The notes under the pieces were generated by a model. It ran no database searches. It was given only the letters and a program-made list of their open reading frames with translations, and was not told the DNA's origin. Shown in pieces: positions 35,592 to 44,821 of a DNA stretch of 64,000 nucleotides. Source of the stretch: an uncultured Clostridia bacterium (GTDB taxonomy: Bacteria > Bacillota > Clostridia > Oscillospirales > Acutalibacteraceae); assembly GCA_947627345.1 (NCBI GenBank), contig CANQVS010000002.1, forward strand, positions 1 through 64,000. The letters are read 5' to 3'. Numbering within the stretch: position 1 is the stretch's first letter; each line of letters starts with the position of its first letter. The position numbers and the translations under genes were made by a program.

Positions 35592-38000
35592 ATGTATGAA
35601 TTTAAAAACTTTACCCAAAAGGCTAACAAAGCTTTAAACCTCGCTATGACTTGCGCGGGCGAAATGGGACATACCTATATCGGTACCGAGCATCTCCTTC
35701 TCGGTCTTATCAAAGAGGGGAGCGGAGTTGCCGCGACCACTCTTTCTCAAGCGGGTTTGGATGCCGACGAGCTTGAAAACAGAATAAAAGAAACCACGGG
35801 TACGGGCGACCCGATAACTCTTTCTCCGAACGATTTTACACCTCGAAGCAAGCGTGTTATGCAAAACGCCGTTATAATAGCGTCACGTCTCGGCAGTAAT
35901 TATGTGGGAACGGAGCATCTGCTTTTCAGCATTATGCAGGAAACCGACAGCTACGCGTACAATTTCCTGACAGAACTTGGAGTAAATCTCAATACTGTTA
36001 TGGATACCGCGGAGGATTATGTCGGTGATGAAAACCGCTCCGAGGGTAACCCAAAAAGCAATACAAAGGGTCTTGATAAATTTGGAAGAGATTTAACCTC
36101 CGCCGCGAAAAAGGGTGAAATCGACCCCGTAATCGGACGTGAAAAAGAAATTGAAAGAGTAATTCAGATTCTTTCACGCCGTACAAAAAACAATCCCGTC
36201 CTTATCGGTGAGCCGGGCGTAGGTAAAACCGCCGTTGCAGAGGGACTGGCGCTTAAAATTGTCGAGGGACAGGTTCCCGAAATTCTCCGCGATAAGCGAA
36301 TAGTAAGCCTTGACCTCACGGGAATGGTAGCAGGAGCTAAGTACCGCGGAGATTTTGAGGAAAGAATTAAAGAGGCTATTGACGAGGTTAAAAAATCAAA
36401 GAACGTTATTCTCTTTATAGACGAACTCCATACAATTGTAGGCGCGGGATCTGCCGAGGGCAGTACCGACGCGGCAAATATTTTAAAGCCTTCGCTTGCA
36501 AGGGGAGATTTTCAGGTAATAGGCGCGACGACTATATCTGAATACAGAAAATATATCGAAAAGGACGCGGCTTTGGAAAGACGTTTCCAGCCTGTTAATG
36601 TCGGAGAGCCGAGCGAGGAAGAAACCGTTCAGATTTTAGAGGGACTGCGCGACCGTTATGAGGCTCACCACAAGGTAAAAATTACCGATGAGGCTATTAA
36701 AGCCGCGGTAAGTCTTTCGGCAAGATATATTTCCGACAGATTTCTTCCTGATAAAGCAATTGACCTTATTGACGAGAGCGCCTCAAAGGTAAGGCTTAAA
36801 AGTCTTACAACTCCCGAAAGCTTAAAAGAGCTTGAAGAAAAGGTTAAAAATCTTGAGGCTGAAAAGGCGAGCGCTGTAAATGAACAGGAATTTGAACGCG
36901 CCGCAAAAATCCGTGACGAGCAGAAATCTGTCAGCAAACAGCTTGAAGAAGAAAAACAAAAGTGGCAGGAAAACCAGAACAGCGCGACAGGCGAGGTGAC
37001 CGCCGAGAATATCGCACAGGTTGTTTCCCAATGGACGGGAATACCTGTTGTCAGACTGACCGAGGAGGAGAGCGACAGACTTCTAAAAATGGAAGACGTT
37101 CTCCATGACAGGGTAGTAGGCCAGGACGAGGCTGTTAAAGCCGTTGCGAGGGCTATCCGCCGAGGCAGAGTGGGGCTTAAAGACCCCAACCGTCCGATAG
37201 GCTCGTTTATCTTCTTAGGACCTACGGGCGTAGGAAAAACCGAGCTGTGCAAGGCTCTCGCTCAGGCAATGTTCGGCGATGAAAACGCTATGATTCGTCT
37301 TGATATGTCGGAGTTTATGGAAAAGCACACGGTTTCAAAGCTTATCGGCTCGCCTCCTGGATATGTAGGATTTGACGAGGGAAGTCATTTTACCGAAAAG
37401 GTAAGAAGAAAACCGTATTCCGTAATTCTCTTTGATGAAATTGAAAAGGCGCACCCCGACGTTTTCAACACTCTCCTCCAGATTCTTGACGACGGCAGAT
37501 TAACGGATTCGCAGGGAAGAACGGTTGACTTTAAAAATACCGTAATAATTATGACGAGTAATGTCGGCGCGCGTCTGATTACCGAAAAACAGAACAGCCT
37601 CGGATTTGCCGATAACAAGGACGAGGAAAACGAGAATATTAAGGAAATTGTAATGGGAGAGCTGAAAAAAACATTCCGTCCCGAGTTTTTAAACCGAATC
37701 GACGATATAATTGTGTTTAATAAGCTTTCTCAAAGCGAGATTAAAGAAATTGCAGGAAAAATGCTTGAAAATCTTAAAAAACGTCTTAAAGCGATAGAGG
37801 TTGACGTTGACTTCACCGACAACGCGATAACCGAAATAGCAAACGCAGGCTATGATGAAAGCTACGGAGCGCGTCCGTTAAGAAGGGCGATAACAAGTAA
37901 AATTGAGGACGAACTCTCCGAGCGTATATTAGACGGTACGGTTAATAAAAATACAAAAATCACCTGCGATTATAAAGACGGGAAGTTTGTTTTTGAGTAA
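35592..38000 (+). CDS. clpC: ATP-dependent Clp protease ATP-binding subunit ClpC
   Basis: Hexameric AAA+ unfoldase that feeds ClpP. 802 aa. Two N-terminal Clp_N repeats (FTQKANKALNLAMTCAGEMG; FTPRSKRVMQNAVIIASRLG), first AAA domain (Walker A GEPGVGKTAVAEG), middle domain with a UVR motif (EQEFERAAKIRDEQ), second AAA domain (GPTGVGKTELCKAL) and a ClpB-D2-type C-terminus. The middle region is where McsA/McsB act in relatives. Ribosome site AAAGGAGG. Last gene of ctsR-mcsA-mcsB-clpC. Confidence 0.97.
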   Translation: MYEFKNFTQKANKALNLAMTCAGEMGHTYIGTEHLLLGLIKEGSGVAATTLSQAGLDADELENRIKETTGTGDPITLSPNDFTPRSKRVMQNAVIIASRLGSNYVGTEHLLFSIMQETDSYAYNFLTELGVNLNTVMDTAEDYVGDENRSEGNPKSNTKGLDKFGRDLTSAAKKGEIDPVIGREKEIERVIQILSRRTKNNPVLIGEPGVGKTAVAEGLALKIVEGQVPEILRDKRIVSLDLTGMVAGAKYRGDFEERIKEAIDEVKKSKNVILFIDELHTIVGAGSAEGSTDAANILKPSLARGDFQVIGATTISEYRKYIEKDAALERRFQPVNVGEPSEEETVQILEGLRDRYEAHHKVKITDEAIKAAVSLSARYISDRFLPDKAIDLIDESASKVRLKSLTTPESLKELEEKVKNLEAEKASAVNEQEFERAAKIRDEQKSVSKQLEEEKQKWQENQNSATGEVTAENIAQVVSQWTGIPVVRLTEEESDRLLKMEDVLHDRVVGQDEAVKAVARAIRRGRVGLKDPNRPIGSFIFLGPTGVGKTELCKALAQAMFGDENAMIRLDMSEFMEKHTVSKLIGSPPGYVGFDEGSHFTEKVRRKPYSVILFDEIEKAHPDVFNTLLQILDDGRLTDSQGRTVDFKNTVIIMTSNVGARLITEKQNSLGFADNKDEENENIKEIVMGELKKTFRPEFLNRIDDIIVFNKLSQSEIKEIAGKMLENLKKRLKAIEVDVDFTDNAITEIANAGYDESYGARPLRRAITSKIEDELSERILDGTVNKNTKITCDYKDGKFVFE

Positions 38001-38005
38001 TCTCA

Positions 38006-38074
38006 TATATCCGCGTCAGACAATGCGGTTCCTCTCTAAAGTTTAATATCCCCCATAAGTTCGTGCCTCTATTT
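38006..38074 (-). repeat. Interspersed ~70-bp element, copy 2
   Basis: Minus-strand match to the copies at 2397 and 10858: TAGAGGCACGAAC, TATGGGGGATAT, AGAGAGGAACCGCA and CTGACGCGGATATA. It begins 6 bp after the clpC stop, antisense to clpC. The clpC terminator lies 43 bp further on. Confidence 0.6.
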
Positions 38075-38116
38075 TACTTTGGATAGGGAGGATAGGTTTT
38101 GCTATATGCTATTGAA

Positions 38117-38166
38117 AAAGGAAACGTATGATAGAAAACTATTAATTCTATCAAACGTTTCCTTTA
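38117..38166. terminator. Bidirectional terminator for clpC and sodC
   Basis: A long stem (AAAGGAAACGT..TGATAGAA with TTCTATCA..AACGTTTCCTTT) lies between convergent genes and ends in T-rich runs both ways. Confidence 0.8.
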
Positions 38167-38191
38167 TATTTAATTAAAAAAATGCATTGTT

Positions 38192-38677
38192 TTAGGCTTT
38201 AACTATTATTCCGCAGGCAATTTTTTCTCCAGCATCGCCCGACGGCTGAGTTTTAAAATCATCGGGATTGTCGTGAATAATAAGCGCGTTTCCGATTATA
38301 TCGCTTATCTTAAACCGGTCAGTAACAAAAGCTAAATACGCGTTTCCTCCTGCCGAAATCAACGGCGGAAAATCTCCCGAATGTTCGGGGTGCGGAGAAT
38401 TTTCCGGGTTATAATGTTCCCCGGCGTTTAGGAATTCGTCCTCGCTGTTTCCCGTACAGCTTTTTCCGTTATGAAGATGAAACGCAAAAAAACCTGTTTC
38501 GGTTTGAGGCAGATTTTCAGCGCTTATCACTACAAGTACGCCGTTTGGAAGCTGATAGAAAAGCGCCTCGGCGAAAAGGTTTGGATTTTTCTCTCCGCCT
38601 CTTATATATGCTTTTGCGCTTTCTTCGTGATACATCTGTATTTTTGCAAGCTCGTTTTCCTTATAAGTAAATATCAT
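38192..38677 (-). CDS. Cu/Zn superoxide dismutase family protein
   Basis: 161 aa with the SodC ligand pattern: FHLH (two copper His), bridging His in GEHYNP, zinc ligands in HPEHSGDFP, last copper His in IIHDNPDDF, and the two disulfide cysteines (KSC, KIACGII). SodC converts superoxide to peroxide and oxygen. There is no signal peptide: it begins MIFTYKENELAKIQMY, so it appears cytosolic, unlike most bacterial SodC. ATG 38677 is chosen (GGGTGG upstream); the earlier TTG at 38689 overlaps that site. Single gene. Confidence 0.88.
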   Translation of the reverse strand: MIFTYKENELAKIQMYHEESAKAYIRGGEKNPNLFAEALFYQLPNGVLVVISAENLPQTETGFFAFHLHNGKSCTGNSEDEFLNAGEHYNPENSPHPEHSGDFPPLISAGGNAYLAFVTDRFKISDIIGNALIIHDNPDDFKTQPSGDAGEKIACGIIVKA

Positions 38678-38798
38678 AATACCACCCAATGTATATTATG
38701 ACGTAATTATTTTACCGTGCGATTATTTTTTAAAATATATTGTCTAAAATTTAATAATATGGTAAAATTTATAACATATTATATTTTCAGGGGTAATT

Positions 38799-39701
38799 AT
38801 GTTAAAGAATTTTAAGGGAAATTTGATACTTCTTTTTACGGCTGTGATTTGGGGAAGCAGTTTTGTCGCTCAAAGCGAGGGTATGGATTATGTACAGCCG
38901 TTTACATATAACGCAATAAGAATGATTATCGGCGGTATGACGCTTGTACCTGTAATTTTATGTTTTAAATTTTTCTCAAGAAAATCAGAACACAAAAAAT
39001 CGGTTAATATAAAAACAACCCTAATCGGGGGAACTTTATGCGGACTTGCTCTTTGCGCCGCAAGCGCCTTTCAGCAGGTCGGTCTTGTTTCCACAACCGC
39101 AGGAAAATCGGGATTCGTTACCGCTTTGTACGTTATTATTGTTCCGATATTACAGCTTATACTCGGAAAAAATCAGCCGAAAAAAATCTGGATATGTGTA
39201 ATTTTTGCAATAATCGGTTTCTATCTTTTGTGTATAAACGGAGATTTTACAGTATCAATCGGCGACCTGTTAACTCTTGCCTGTGCGTTCATATTTGCTC
39301 TCCATATTATTATAATTGACCGCTTTCTTGAAAAGGGCGCGGACGCAATGATAATGTCGTGTATTCAATTTTGGGTAACGGGAATTATTATGCTCGTATG
39401 TATGTTTATGTTTGAAACTCCAAACATAAATGATATTTTTAGAGCGAGATATACAATTTTATATACGGGCGTTTTATCCTGCGGTGTTGCGTATACACTG
39501 CAAATTGTCGGCCAGCGTTATACCGCCCCGACTGTAGCAACTCTGATTATGAGTTTAGAGTCGGTATTTGCCGCATTATCAGGCTGGCTGATTCTCGGAG
39601 AACAGCTTGCGCTTAAAGAATTTTTCGGCTGTGTTTTAGTGTTTACGGCTGTAATAATTGCGCAGATTGATATTCCTAAAAAACATCTAAAATCCGATTA
39701 A
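38799..39701 (+). CDS. DMT-superfamily transporter (two EamA domains)
   Basis: 300 aa with ten predicted membrane helices in two EamA repeats (N-terminal ILLFTAVIWGSSFVAQSEG; second from ITVSIGDLLTLACAFIFALH, ending MSLESVFAALSGWLILGEQL). Such permeases export amino acids or metabolites; the substrate cannot be read from sequence. Single gene between two terminators. Confidence 0.92.
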   Translation: MLKNFKGNLILLFTAVIWGSSFVAQSEGMDYVQPFTYNAIRMIIGGMTLVPVILCFKFFSRKSEHKKSVNIKTTLIGGTLCGLALCAASAFQQVGLVSTTAGKSGFVTALYVIIVPILQLILGKNQPKKIWICVIFAIIGFYLLCINGDFTVSIGDLLTLACAFIFALHIIIIDRFLEKGADAMIMSCIQFWVTGIIMLVCMFMFETPNINDIFRARYTILYTGVLSCGVAYTLQIVGQRYTAPTVATLIMSLESVFAALSGWLILGEQLALKEFFGCVLVFTAVIIAQIDIPKKHLKSD

Positions 39702-39721
39702 ATATTTTTTGAGTAAAAAAT

Positions 39722-39752
39722 AAAGCGGGCACTTTTAATGTGCTCGCTTAAA
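39722..39752. terminator. Bidirectional terminator
   Basis: The 10-bp stem AAGCGGGCAC/GTGCTCGCTT, with one G-T pair, lies between convergent genes. Confidence 0.75.
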
Positions 39753-39765
39753 TTATAACAATCTT

Positions 39766-40059
39766 TTAGATTTTGTGCGCTAATGCTCTCGAAAGCCACG
39801 CGTCGCCTACGTCCATCGCAACGAATAATCCCTGCTTTTCGCTTGACTTTACAAGCTGACGTCTCGGAGAAAGACCCGGGTCAGTCGCCATAAGCTGAAC
39901 GGCGACTTTATCGGCAACCTCAACTCCGTTAACTTCACGTTTGCTTTTAATTACGAGGTGTATTACATATTCATCATCCATATTACCGTAGTATAATTCA
40001 TCTCCGCAACGCACGAGCGGTTTTCCCTTATATGTCGGGAATTTCTGCTTTTCAGACAC
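39766..40059 (-). CDS. Conserved small protein of unknown function
   Basis: 97 aa, soluble, no cysteine cluster, no signal peptide. Contains YKGKPLVRCGDELYYGNMDD and VADKVAVQLMATDPGLSPRR. I do not recognise a named family. GTG start at 40059 with GAAAGGA 10 bp upstream. It follows ireB by 18 bp and is probably co-transcribed with it. Confidence 0.7.
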   Translation of the reverse strand: MSEKQKFPTYKGKPLVRCGDELYYGNMDDEYVIHLVIKSKREVNGVEVADKVAVQLMATDPGLSPRRQLVKSSEKQGLFVAMDVGDAWLSRALAHKI

Positions 40060-40077
40060 AAAGCGTCAATCCTTTCG

Positions 40078-40326
40078 TTATTCTAAGTTTAAGTATGATT
40101 TCACAAGTGCTTCCAACAAATCATCTCTATCAATTCGACTTATAAGATTTCTCGCATTGTTGTAAGTTGTGATATAAGTAGGGTCCTCTGAGAGAATATA
40201 TCCGACAATCTGATTAATAGGGTTATAGCCTTTTTCTTCAAGCGCGCGGTAAACCGTATTAAGCGTAAGCTTAATCTGGTCGTCCTTATTGTCGTCTAAC
40301 GAGAAAACCATTGTCTTATCCAACAT
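40078..40326 (-). CDS. ireB: IreB-family regulatory phosphoprotein (UPF0297)
   Basis: 82 aa, start [12 protein letters not shown] as in relatives (ATG 40326, TGGAGGTG upstream). A full match to the small UPF0297/IreB family ([35 protein letters not shown]), substrates of the IreK/PrkC serine/threonine kinase in enterococci. The usual neighbours ruvX and the DUF1292 gene are absent here. Confidence 0.92.
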   Translation of the reverse strand: MLDKTMVFSLDDNKDDQIKLTLNTVYRALEEKGYNPINQIVGYILSEDPTYITTYNNARNLISRIDRDDLLEALVKSYLNLE

Positions 40327-40461
40327 ATGGAAACACCTCCATTTCAAAACTCTAATTCATTATCATTTTAACACACTTGTTTGTTTTAGTCAAGAATTTT
40401 ATATATGTTCGGTAAAAGCGAGGTCGGACAAATGTTATTTAACATCTGTCCGACCTTAGTT

Positions 40462-42831
40462 TTATGTTCTTAAATTAACTCCGATATTTTTAAGATTCTC
40501 AATTACCTTATCCATAATATTCTGAACCTCATCAGATGATAGAGTTCTTTCATTTGAGGAAAATTCAAATCTTATTGTAATACTGTGGATAGTGTCTGTG
40601 TCGTAGGTGTCTACAATTTTTGTATCTTTAAGAATATCTTCGCCTAAGTTCTCCCAGCATTTTGAAAGCTTGCTGAAAAACGTACCCGATTTTAATTCAA
40701 GACTTAAATCATAGGTCATTGGCGGAAATTTTGACGGTTCGCTGTAGCTTATGCCCGCGTTTTCGGATTTTGCGAATTTTTCAATATCAATTTCGGCAAA
40801 AACAACATTTCCTTTTTTGTCAATCTTTTTAGAAACAACGGGATGAACGATACCGATTTTACCGATGACTCCACCGTCAAGAATAATTTCGTTTAAGTTA
40901 ACAGGGTGTTCATAGCTGTGCTCTGCTTTAGCCGTATTAAATGTAAGCGTCTTGTGTTTAATATCATCTGTAACAGAGGCCAAAATATCTCTCAGCTTAA
41001 AGTAGAGCGTTTTTATATTTTCGTTCTTGCTGTAGAGAGTAACCGCAAGTTTTTTCTTTTCTATACAAAGATTATTTTCGTCAACGCCCTCTACAACTCT
41101 GCCGATTTCAAATATACCAAAGCTTTGAGCGTAGCCGATATTTGACTTAACTTGGCAAAGCTGTGTCGGAATGATTGAGCGCCTTATAGTTTCAATATTC
41201 GGATTAGTCGCGTTTGCAAGTTTTATGTTTTCCTCTACGGGTATTCCAAGCGCTTTCTGTTCGTCATTATAAGCCCATACATACGAGTGTAGCTCGTGGA
41301 GATTGTATTTTTTAACCAAAATATCTTTAATTTTCTCCTCGTCACTCTTTACACTGTCCATTCTGACAGGATACAGGGGTGAGCGGGTAGTATTGACTTC
41401 AAAGTTATCGTAGCCGTAAATTCTTGTGATTTCCTCGATAATATCCGCTTTAATTGTAACGTCCTTTGTAGCTCTCCAGCTCGGAACATCAACTGTAAAC
41501 TGTGTGCCGTCAAGCTTTGCCTTAAATCCTAAAGAAGTAAGGGTTTTTATAATCTCATCGTCAGAAATTTCAATACCCGTATATTTGTCGACAAAAGCCT
41601 TGTCAAAGGAAAGCGTAACATCGTCGTACTTGTATGCGTATTCGTCAGTCAAAGAGCTAACAACCTTAATACCGCCGTCATATTCTTTTAAAAGCTTAAC
41701 AAAACGCGCGATTGCGACGTCGGTCATTTCGGGGTCGAGTGATTTTTCATAACGCATAGAAGCGTCTGTCCTATGGGCAAGTCTGACTGTTGATTTGCGG
41801 ATCGAAGCCGCGTCAAAGGTTGCTGACTCCAGCGTGAGAGTTGTAGTATCATCAACGATTTCCGAGTCAAGTCCGCCCATAATACCTGCGATTGCGACAG
41901 GGGTATTATCGTTGCAAATCATAAGCGTATTCTCGTCAATATTCCTTTCAACGCCGTCGAGTGTTTTAAATGTGAAAGGCTTTTTAAACCGTTTAATTCT
42001 GATTTTTCCGACTTTTCTTGAGTCAAATGCGTGCATCGGCTGGCCCATTTCAAGCATAAGATAGTTTGTCAGGTCGGCAAGGAAGTTAATCGCTCTCATA
42101 CCGCAGTAGTAAAGCCTTATCCTCATATTAACGGGGCTTACGTTTCTTGTGATGTTCTCAACCTGTAAGCAGGAGTATCTGTAGCAAAGCGGGTCCTCGA
42201 TTTTCATATCAATCTTTTTAAGCCCGTCATACTCTTTCAAATTATCTGTATCAAGCGCCTTCAAAGGTCTTCCCGCGAGAGAGGCGAACTCGCGCGCAAT
42301 TCCGTAATGTCCCCAAAGGTCGGGACGGTTTGTGAGAGATTTGTTGTCAACCTCAAATACAATATCGTCAATCTCGTAAATATCCTTTAAATCTGTGCCG
42401 TTTTTAACGTCGTCGGTAATTTCCATAATACCCGAGTTGTCGTCGCTTATTCCTATTTCCGCCTCGGAACAGCACATTCCGTTTGAGTCGTATCCCGCAA
42501 GTTTTCTCGAAGAAATTGTAATATCGCCGATTTTTGCTCCGACTTTAGCAAAAGCTGTTTTTAAACCGACCTTAACATTCGGCGCTCCGCATACAACGTC
42601 AACCAAATCATCTTCGCCTATGTCGACTTTTAAAAGGTGAAGCTTTTTGCTTTCGGGGTGGTCAAGTACAGACTTAATTTCCGCCACAACAACTCCGCTT
42701 AAATTACTTCCTTTATAAAAAATTTCATTTTCAACCTCGGCGGTGGATAAGGAGAATTTTTGAATAAGCTCTACCTTGTCAAGACCGTCTAAGTCAACAA
42801 AATCCGAAATCCAATTCATTGATAAAAACAT
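40462..42831 (-). CDS. pheT: Phenylalanine--tRNA ligase beta subunit
   Basis: 789 aa, the usual length. Order: tRNA-binding EMAP domain (GVVVAEIKSVLDHPESKKLHLLKVDIG, ~45-150), B3/B4 editing domain, B5 domain, catalytic-like core and C-terminal FDX-ACB anticodon-binding domain (PPMTYDLSLELKSGTFFSKL). Forms the (alpha beta)2 enzyme with PheS, 12 bp upstream, and shares its T-box control. Confidence 0.97.
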   Translation of the reverse strand: MFLSMNWISDFVDLDGLDKVELIQKFSLSTAEVENEIFYKGSNLSGVVVAEIKSVLDHPESKKLHLLKVDIGEDDLVDVVCGAPNVKVGLKTAFAKVGAKIGDITISSRKLAGYDSNGMCCSEAEIGISDDNSGIMEITDDVKNGTDLKDIYEIDDIVFEVDNKSLTNRPDLWGHYGIAREFASLAGRPLKALDTDNLKEYDGLKKIDMKIEDPLCYRYSCLQVENITRNVSPVNMRIRLYYCGMRAINFLADLTNYLMLEMGQPMHAFDSRKVGKIRIKRFKKPFTFKTLDGVERNIDENTLMICNDNTPVAIAGIMGGLDSEIVDDTTTLTLESATFDAASIRKSTVRLAHRTDASMRYEKSLDPEMTDVAIARFVKLLKEYDGGIKVVSSLTDEYAYKYDDVTLSFDKAFVDKYTGIEISDDEIIKTLTSLGFKAKLDGTQFTVDVPSWRATKDVTIKADIIEEITRIYGYDNFEVNTTRSPLYPVRMDSVKSDEEKIKDILVKKYNLHELHSYVWAYNDEQKALGIPVEENIKLANATNPNIETIRRSIIPTQLCQVKSNIGYAQSFGIFEIGRVVEGVDENNLCIEKKKLAVTLYSKNENIKTLYFKLRDILASVTDDIKHKTLTFNTAKAEHSYEHPVNLNEIILDGGVIGKIGIVHPVVSKKIDKKGNVVFAEIDIEKFAKSENAGISYSEPSKFPPMTYDLSLELKSGTFFSKLSKCWENLGEDILKDTKIVDTYDTDTIHSITIRFEFSSNERTLSSDEVQNIMDKVIENLKNIGVNLRT

Positions 42832-42843
42832 AGCTTTTCCTCC

Positions 42844-43896
42844 TTATTCATCATCTGTAAACTGCGATAAAGCTTTCAGGTTTCCGCTGTTTAAATCCCT
42901 TATGTCTTTAACGCCGTACTTCATCATAACAAGTCTTGTAAGGCCGAGTCCGAACGCAAAGCCCGTATATTTCTCGGGGTCAACTCCGCCTTCTTTTAAT
43001 ACCTCGGGGTGAATCATACCGCAGGGGCAAAGCTCCAGCCAACCGCTCCTGTTACAGCTCGGACAGCCAGAACCTCCGCAGATAAGACAGTTAATGTCAA
43101 GCTCGAATCCGGGTTCGACAAAGGGGAAAAAGCCGGGACGAAGTCGTACCTTTATATCCTTTCTGAATACCTCGGAAAGCATAGTTTTCATAAAGTAAAT
43201 GAGGTTTGAGATGCTTATATCCTTATCAACCATAACACCCTCCATCTGGAAGAACGTGTTTTCGTGAGTAGCGTCGGTCGCCTCGTTTCTGAAACAGCGT
43301 CCGGGGAAAATTGCCTTAATCGGAGTGCCGTTTTCAATAAGTCTTTTTCCGTATTTTTTTATTATGGCGTTTTGAGCGGCGGAGGTTTGAGATTTTAAAA
43401 GCTGACCGTTTTCAAGGTAGTAGGTATCCTGCATATCTCTTGCGGGATGATGCTTTGGAATATTTAGCGATTCAAAACATTCATAGTCGGTTACAACCTC
43501 GGAATAATCCTCAACCGTAAAACCCATTGACTTGAATATTGTTTCACATTGTCTTTGAACTAAAGTAATCGGATGATATGAGCCTCTTGTAAGGTCTGAC
43601 GGGGTAGTAATGTCAAACTGAGGCATAGCATCAATTTCAGCTTGAATTTCTTTTTCTTTAAGCTCCTTTGTTTTTGCCTCAATCGCTTGAGCAACCGAGC
43701 CTTTAAGTTCGTTTACCTTTTTACCGAATTCCTTTTTTTCTTCGTTTGAAAGGTCCTTCATACCCTTTAAAAGACCCGTAACACTGCCTTTTTTTCCGAG
43801 ATAAGAAACTCTAATCTTATCAAGGTCAATCAGATTCTGAATTTTTGAAAGCTCTGTTTCAAGATTTTGTTTTAGGCTTATAATCTTATCGTCCAT
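42844..43896 (-). CDS. pheS: Phenylalanine--tRNA ligase alpha subunit
   Basis: Catalytic subunit, 350 aa. N-terminal coiled coil (~1-85), then class II core with HPITLVQRQCETIFKSMGF, motif 2 FPGRCFRNEATDATHENTFFQMEG, and motif 3 GLGLTRLVMMKYGVKDIRDL. A zinc-ribbon-like insert CLICGGSGCPSCNRSGW is visible. ATG 43896 is used (ATGGAGGTAATT upstream places GGAGG 5-7 bp before it); the ATG at 43908 lies in that site. Confidence 0.96.
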   Translation of the reverse strand: MDDKIISLKQNLETELSKIQNLIDLDKIRVSYLGKKGSVTGLLKGMKDLSNEEKKEFGKKVNELKGSVAQAIEAKTKELKEKEIQAEIDAMPQFDITTPSDLTRGSYHPITLVQRQCETIFKSMGFTVEDYSEVVTDYECFESLNIPKHHPARDMQDTYYLENGQLLKSQTSAAQNAIIKKYGKRLIENGTPIKAIFPGRCFRNEATDATHENTFFQMEGVMVDKDISISNLIYFMKTMLSEVFRKDIKVRLRPGFFPFVEPGFELDINCLICGGSGCPSCNRSGWLELCPCGMIHPEVLKEGGVDPEKYTGFAFGLGLTRLVMMKYGVKDIRDLNSGNLKALSQFTDDE

Positions 43897-43916
43897 AATT
43901 ACCTCCATAATTATAA

Positions 43917-44165
43917 AAATAAAAGTCCCTTTGAAAATCTCAAAGGGACGAATAAAATCCGCGGTACCACCCTGTTTTTTGCGCCGTAAAGAGCAAACAC
44001 TCCGTTGACCTGTAACGGTGTCAGCCGTTGAAGCCTACTGTAAAAATTCAGCCTCACCACTCAAAAGGGAACTTCATATTTTCAGCTAAGATACGCGTTT
44101 TCAGCCCGGACGCACATTCTCTTTACATAGCGTTTGAAAATACTACTTTCTTTGTCATCGTGTTA
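43917..44165 (-). promoter_or_regulatory. T-box leader of pheST
   Basis: The minus-strand leader ends in the T-box sequence CAGGGTGGTACCGCGGA (about 43974-43958) and a terminator stem GTCCCTTTGA/TCAAAGGGAC (43925-43949). The upstream part folds as Stem I; a UUC specifier (Phe) is plausible in GAAGTTCCC near 44070. Uncharged tRNA-Phe should favour the antiterminator and switch the operon on. Confidence 0.92.
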
Positions 44166-44174
44166 TCTTTGTGT

Positions 44175-44203
44175 ATTTTACCATTTTAATTTAAAATATG
44201 CAA
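44175..44203 (-). promoter_or_regulatory. Promoter of the pheST T-box transcript
   Basis: On the minus strand TTGCAT (44203-44198), 17 bp, TAAAAT (44180-44175). It is divergent from the next promoter, with 8 bp between them. Confidence 0.75.
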
Positions 44204-44210
44204 GGGTTTA

Positions 44211-44239
44211 TTGAAAAAATTTGGCTGTTATGATATTAT
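44211..44239 (+). promoter_or_regulatory. Promoter of the 44270 operon
   Basis: TTGAAA (44211), 17 bp, TATTAT (44234). Confidence 0.7.
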
Positions 44240-44269
44240 ATTGAGTAGTTTACTGTTAAGGAGTTTAAA

Positions 44270-44818
44270 ATGAACGATATATTTATAGAACAGCTTGTTA
44301 AGAAAAAGAGAACAGTCAAGGACCGCGTAGTTTTTATTGCTGTAATATTGGCGGTAATTCTAATTCCGCTTACTTTTATTATTTTAGCGACACGAAAACT
44401 AATTTTAGCATACTTTATCTATATCGCAGTCTTTCTTTTATTTTTCGGAATTTGGTTTATATGGTACGTCCGCTCTCACCAGAACATTGAGTTTGAATAT
44501 CAGGTTGTCCAGGACACATTGGTAGTAAGTAAAATTATCGCAAAGCGCAAGCGCAAGGAAATAATGAAACTTGATGTTCGTACAATAGACCGGCTTTTAA
44601 AAGGCGATGACCCCGAACTTAAAAAACTGAATTTTGTTAAGGTTTATGACGCGGCAGAACAGTCGTTTAAAGACTCCGACACAACCTACGCCGTTTATCA
44701 GCACGCTGTTCACGGACGGTGTGCGCTGATGTTTACCCCTAACGAGAAAGTTTTAAATTCTATGAAACCTTATCTGAAAAAGGATATTGTACTGAAAGTT
44801 TTTTATAACAGAGGCTGA
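44270..44818 (+). CDS. Conserved membrane protein of unknown function
   Basis: 182 aa. A basic N-terminus (IEQLVKKKRTVKD), two membrane helices (about 23-45 and 48-66) and a cytosolic domain (~75-182) with LDVRTIDRLLKGDDPELKKL and ALMFTPNEKVLNSMKPYL. It looks like a Clostridia-restricted family, but I cannot name it with confidence. It starts a run of same-strand genes (nnrD 3 bp downstream). Confidence 0.75.
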   Translation: MNDIFIEQLVKKKRTVKDRVVFIAVILAVILIPLTFIILATRKLILAYFIYIAVFLLFFGIWFIWYVRSHQNIEFEYQVVQDTLVVSKIIAKRKRKEIMKLDVRTIDRLLKGDDPELKKLNFVKVYDAAEQSFKDSDTTYAVYQHAVHGRCALMFTPNEKVLNSMKPYLKKDIVLKVFYNRG

Positions 44819-44821
44819 TTT

